DNA of 64,000 bases from G038396625 sp038396625 (GTDB lineage Bacteria; Bacillota; Clostridia; Peptostreptococcales; Thermotaleaceae), in the NCBI GenBank assembly GCA_038396625.1, contig CP121688.1, positions 3,658,001 through 3,722,000 of the forward strand, given 5' to 3'. The position numbers were made by a program, and so were the translations under genes. Of this stretch, positions 61,723-64,000 are shown piece by piece. Numbering within the stretch: position 1 is the stretch's first letter; each line of letters opens with the position of its first letter. The notes under the pieces were generated by a model that saw only the letters and a list, made by a program, of their open reading frames with translations, had not been told where the DNA came from and made no database searches.

Positions 61723-63348
61723 TTACAATAAAGGGGAAAACAGCCTTGCGGTAGATTCCTTTACCTTATCTAATAAAGGTCGTCTCAGATATTCTTCCAA
61801 TTTTAACTCCTTACTGTCGTCTACATCAATTAAGAAATTTTTTTCTAATCCTGCGACAGTATCTTTATCATATATAAAAGCATTCACCTCAAAATTCAAT
61901 TCGAAACTTCTTATATCTAAATTTGCAGTACCTACTGAAGCTGCAATCCCATCCACAAGTAATATCTTCGCATGTATAAACCCTTTCGTATACTGATATA
62001 CCTTTACACCTGCTTGTAGTAATTCTTCCACATTAGACATCGATGCCCAAAAGACCGTCTTATGATCTGGTTTGCTAGGGAGAATGATACGTACATCTAC
62101 GCCACTTAAAGCTGCTGTTTTTAGTGCCATCATAATACTTTCCCCTGGCACTAGATAAGGTGTATTGATCCATATTCTATCCTCAGCAGAGGAAATAATT
62201 GAAAAGTATGCCTGCATAATTGATTCCCAATCAGAATCAGGTCCACTAGCAGCAATTTGAATCAATTGTTCTCCATAATATCCTAGTTTTGGAAAATACA
62301 CCGTATCAAAGGATATTTCTTGCTTTGTCACAAATAACCAATCCATTAAAAAAATATTTTGCAGCCCATAAACAGCTTCTCCCTCAATCTTTAAATGACT
62401 ATCACGCCAAAAGCCTAAGTACGAATTTTTACCTAAATATTCATCTCCAATATTTAATCCTCCTAAAAAACCTATTTTTCCATCTACCACAATAATTTTT
62501 CTATGATTTCTATAGTTTAATTTTCGACTAAGTATCGGAAAAGCTACAGGAGAAAAACCATAAATTTCTACTCCTGCATCTCTCATTTCTTTAAAATACC
62601 GCCCCGTTAATCTCCAACTTCCTACGCTGTCATAAATTACTCTTACTTTTACATCTTGTCTAGCCTTCTCCATTAGTATATTTTTAATCATTCCACCTAT
62701 ATAATCATCCTTGATAATGAAATACTCTAAATGTATATAGTCCTTCGCTTTTTTTAACGCTTCTATAATTGATTCAAAAGTTTCTTGTCCATTCGTTAGT
62801 ACCTTGGAACTATTATTAACAGTAATAGGAGATCTTGCACTATTGAGCATTAGATTAATCAATCTTCTTTTTACAAAACTTTCATTTTCTTCAAATAACC
62901 GTTCATCTGCAATAGCCTCTTTTTGCATATGTGCTATTTGCTCAAAATGTAGAAAATCTTCCTTTCTTTTTTTCTTAAACATCTTCTTCTTTCGGACGTT
63001 TTGCCCTATGAATAAATAAAAAATAAAACCTACTATGGGGACTAAAACAAGTACTAGCAACCATGCAATAGTTTTGGAAGGGTTTTTATTTTCCATAAAG
63101 ATGAGAATGGCGATAAAAATTGTGTATATGGTAAATACAGTACCCACATACCCCTCAATTTTTTTAATCTTATCTGCATAGTCCTGCTTTCCAAATATAC
63201 TTACATCATCCTTTATTAACTTTATCTTATTTGCTAGCACATCTATATGGTTTTGTTCTTGAAGCATTCCTGCACTTGCTTGTATTGTAAAAAGGAGAAG
63301 GATCAGGACTACAAACAACCCTATAATATTTTTATTTTGTTTATTCAC
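61723..63348 (-). CDS. cls: Cardiolipin synthase
   Basis: Membrane enzyme of the phospholipase D superfamily that joins two phosphatidylglycerols to form cardiolipin. Two N-terminal helices flank a short loop, then two HKD motifs carry the catalysis: NHRKIIVVDGKIGFLGGLN and IHAKILLVDGIAASVGTANLD. An ATG at 63375 opens the frame but has no ribosome site, while GGATGGGGTGG lies 8 bases before the GTG at 63348, which gives 541 residues. The longer form cannot be excluded. Confidence 0.92.
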   Translation of the reverse strand: MNKQNKNIIGLFVVLILLLFTIQASAGMLQEQNHIDVLANKIKLIKDDVSIFGKQDYADKIKKIEGYVGTVFTIYTIFIAILIFMENKNPSKTIAWLLVLVLVPIVGFIFYLFIGQNVRKKKMFKKKRKEDFLHFEQIAHMQKEAIADERLFEENESFVKRRLINLMLNSARSPITVNNSSKVLTNGQETFESIIEALKKAKDYIHLEYFIIKDDYIGGMIKNILMEKARQDVKVRVIYDSVGSWRLTGRYFKEMRDAGVEIYGFSPVAFPILSRKLNYRNHRKIIVVDGKIGFLGGLNIGDEYLGKNSYLGFWRDSHLKIEGEAVYGLQNIFLMDWLFVTKQEISFDTVYFPKLGYYGEQLIQIAASGPDSDWESIMQAYFSIISSAEDRIWINTPYLVPGESIMMALKTAALSGVDVRIILPSKPDHKTVFWASMSNVEELLQAGVKVYQYTKGFIHAKILLVDGIAASVGTANLDIRSFELNFEVNAFIYDKDTVAGLEKNFLIDVDDSKELKLEEYLRRPLLDKVKESTARLFSPLL

Positions 63349-63615
63349 GCTACGTACCACCCCATCCACCAACATATTCGATCATATGCTATATAATTAT
63401 TATACGCAACTCTAGGAAAGTTGTTTAAATGTCCTTTTAATCTTTTTTACCTTTATCGTAACTTACTATCCAATTTTTAGCAAGCCTCAAGATTTAGGTC
63501 TTTTTTTTATGCTTTTATTATATATCTAGCAATGATTATGCTTCTACCCAAGATCTAATTATGATATAATCTCTATGGCAGAGAATTTATGAACTTGGAA
63601 AGAGAGTGACCCTCA

Positions 63616-64000
63616 TTGAAAAATACCAAACTTAAAGGAACCTTTTTAATTATTGTATCCACAGTCGCCTTTGGGATCATGCCTACCATATCTCAGTTGG
63701 CTGTAAAGCAAGGCATGAATCTTTCTAGTATACTATTTTATCGATTTTTGATTGCTACAATTATCCTTTGGATATATATTTTTTTGCGCAGAATTCCCTA
63801 CAAAACTACCAAAGAACATTTTCTATATCTGATGCTCATAGGTATTCTAGGCTATGCAGGCACATCTTGGGCGTTATATGCTGCTTATGGATATATCTCA
63901 GGATCTCTTGCTACTATTCTATTATTTACCCATCCTTCAATGATTGCAATCTATGAGATGTTTGTCTCAAAAACTGGAAAGGATATTCCTAAGATACTAT
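63616..64000 (+). CDS. EamA-family (DMT) transporter, partial
   Basis: The first 128 codons of a multispanning transporter of the drug/metabolite superfamily; the gene runs off the window. Four hydrophobic segments are visible, with the EamA hallmarks IVSTVAFGIMPTISQLAVKQG, FYRFLIATIILW and TSWALYAAYGYISGSLATIL. The start is a TTG at 63616, after AAAGAGAGTG; an ATG 57 bases further is the alternative. Substrate unknown. Confidence 0.82.
   Translation, partial: MKNTKLKGTFLIIVSTVAFGIMPTISQLAVKQGMNLSSILFYRFLIATIILWIYIFLRRIPYKTTKEHFLYLMLIGILGYAGTSWALYAAYGYISGSLATILLFTHPSMIAIYEMFVSKTGKDIPKIL

Noticed and set aside
63484..63508. A possible terminator near GCCTCAAGATTTAGGT followed by eight T residues
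   Set aside because: The stem is only four pairs and no plus-strand gene ends there; it is too weak to call.

Overview
The window comes from a low-GC, spore-forming, anaerobic Firmicute (class Clostridia). The evidence is the sporulation genes spoVT, spoVG and spoVB-like, the Bacillus/Clostridium gene order purR-spoVG-glmU-prs-pth-mfd-spoVT-spoVB, lysine and SAM riboswitches, TRAP and NhaC transporters, and fermentative genes (crt, hbd, a complete histidine-to-glutamate route). No rRNA, tRNA or CRISPR array was seen. The genus cannot be fixed from this sequence alone; an Alkaliphilus-like clostridium is plausible.

Region by region. 1-13 kb is a conserved housekeeping block read leftward: spoVB-like (cut by the window edge), spoVT, prsA, mfd, pth, prs, glmU, spoVG, purR. 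A small secreted-protein gene sits in it on the opposite strand, and murC is divergent from purR. 13-15.5 kb holds a membrane-anchored unknown and an LCP-family cell-wall ligase. 15.7-23.8 kb is a hut operon read leftward (hutU, hutI, fchA, ftcD, hutH) that is interrupted before hutH by an IS110-family element. 24.2-31 kb is a catabolic cluster: two-subunit aconitase X, a three-part TRAP transporter and a LarA-like racemase. 31.3-41 kb is a second histidine-related region: a YuiF-type transporter, a group IIC intron inserted at a terminator, a YjiH-family membrane protein, an aminotransferase pseudogene with a large internal deletion, a second hutU copy with identical protein, and a sigma-54 activator. 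41-45 kb has hbd, crt and lysC with a lysine riboswitch. 45-50 kb has two NhaC-type antiporters flanking small unknown genes. 49.7-64 kb has pyc, a metal hydrolase, a diguanylate cyclase, a ferredoxin protein, a SAM-riboswitch-controlled metQ without metNI, a nitronate monooxygenase-like enzyme, typA, cls and the start of an EamA transporter.

How the genes work together. The most striking signal is a candidate sigma-54 regulon. Both hutU copies and the YuiF-type transporter have strong -24/-12 promoters (TGGCAC/TN5TTGCT). Each has one or two 15-bp dyads close to GTATAAAAATTATAC about 86-152 bp upstream. The regulator at 39427-41148 (PAS, AAA+, Fis-type HTH) lies directly upstream of the second hutU and is the obvious candidate to read them. 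Together these genes would take up histidine and degrade it to glutamate, ammonia and a one-carbon folate unit. The duplicated hutU block carries its promoter with it, so both copies should answer to the same signal. Mobile DNA (the IS110 element, the group II intron, the duplication and gene remnants) is concentrated between 17 and 39 kb, which looks like an actively rearranged catabolic region between two stable ones.
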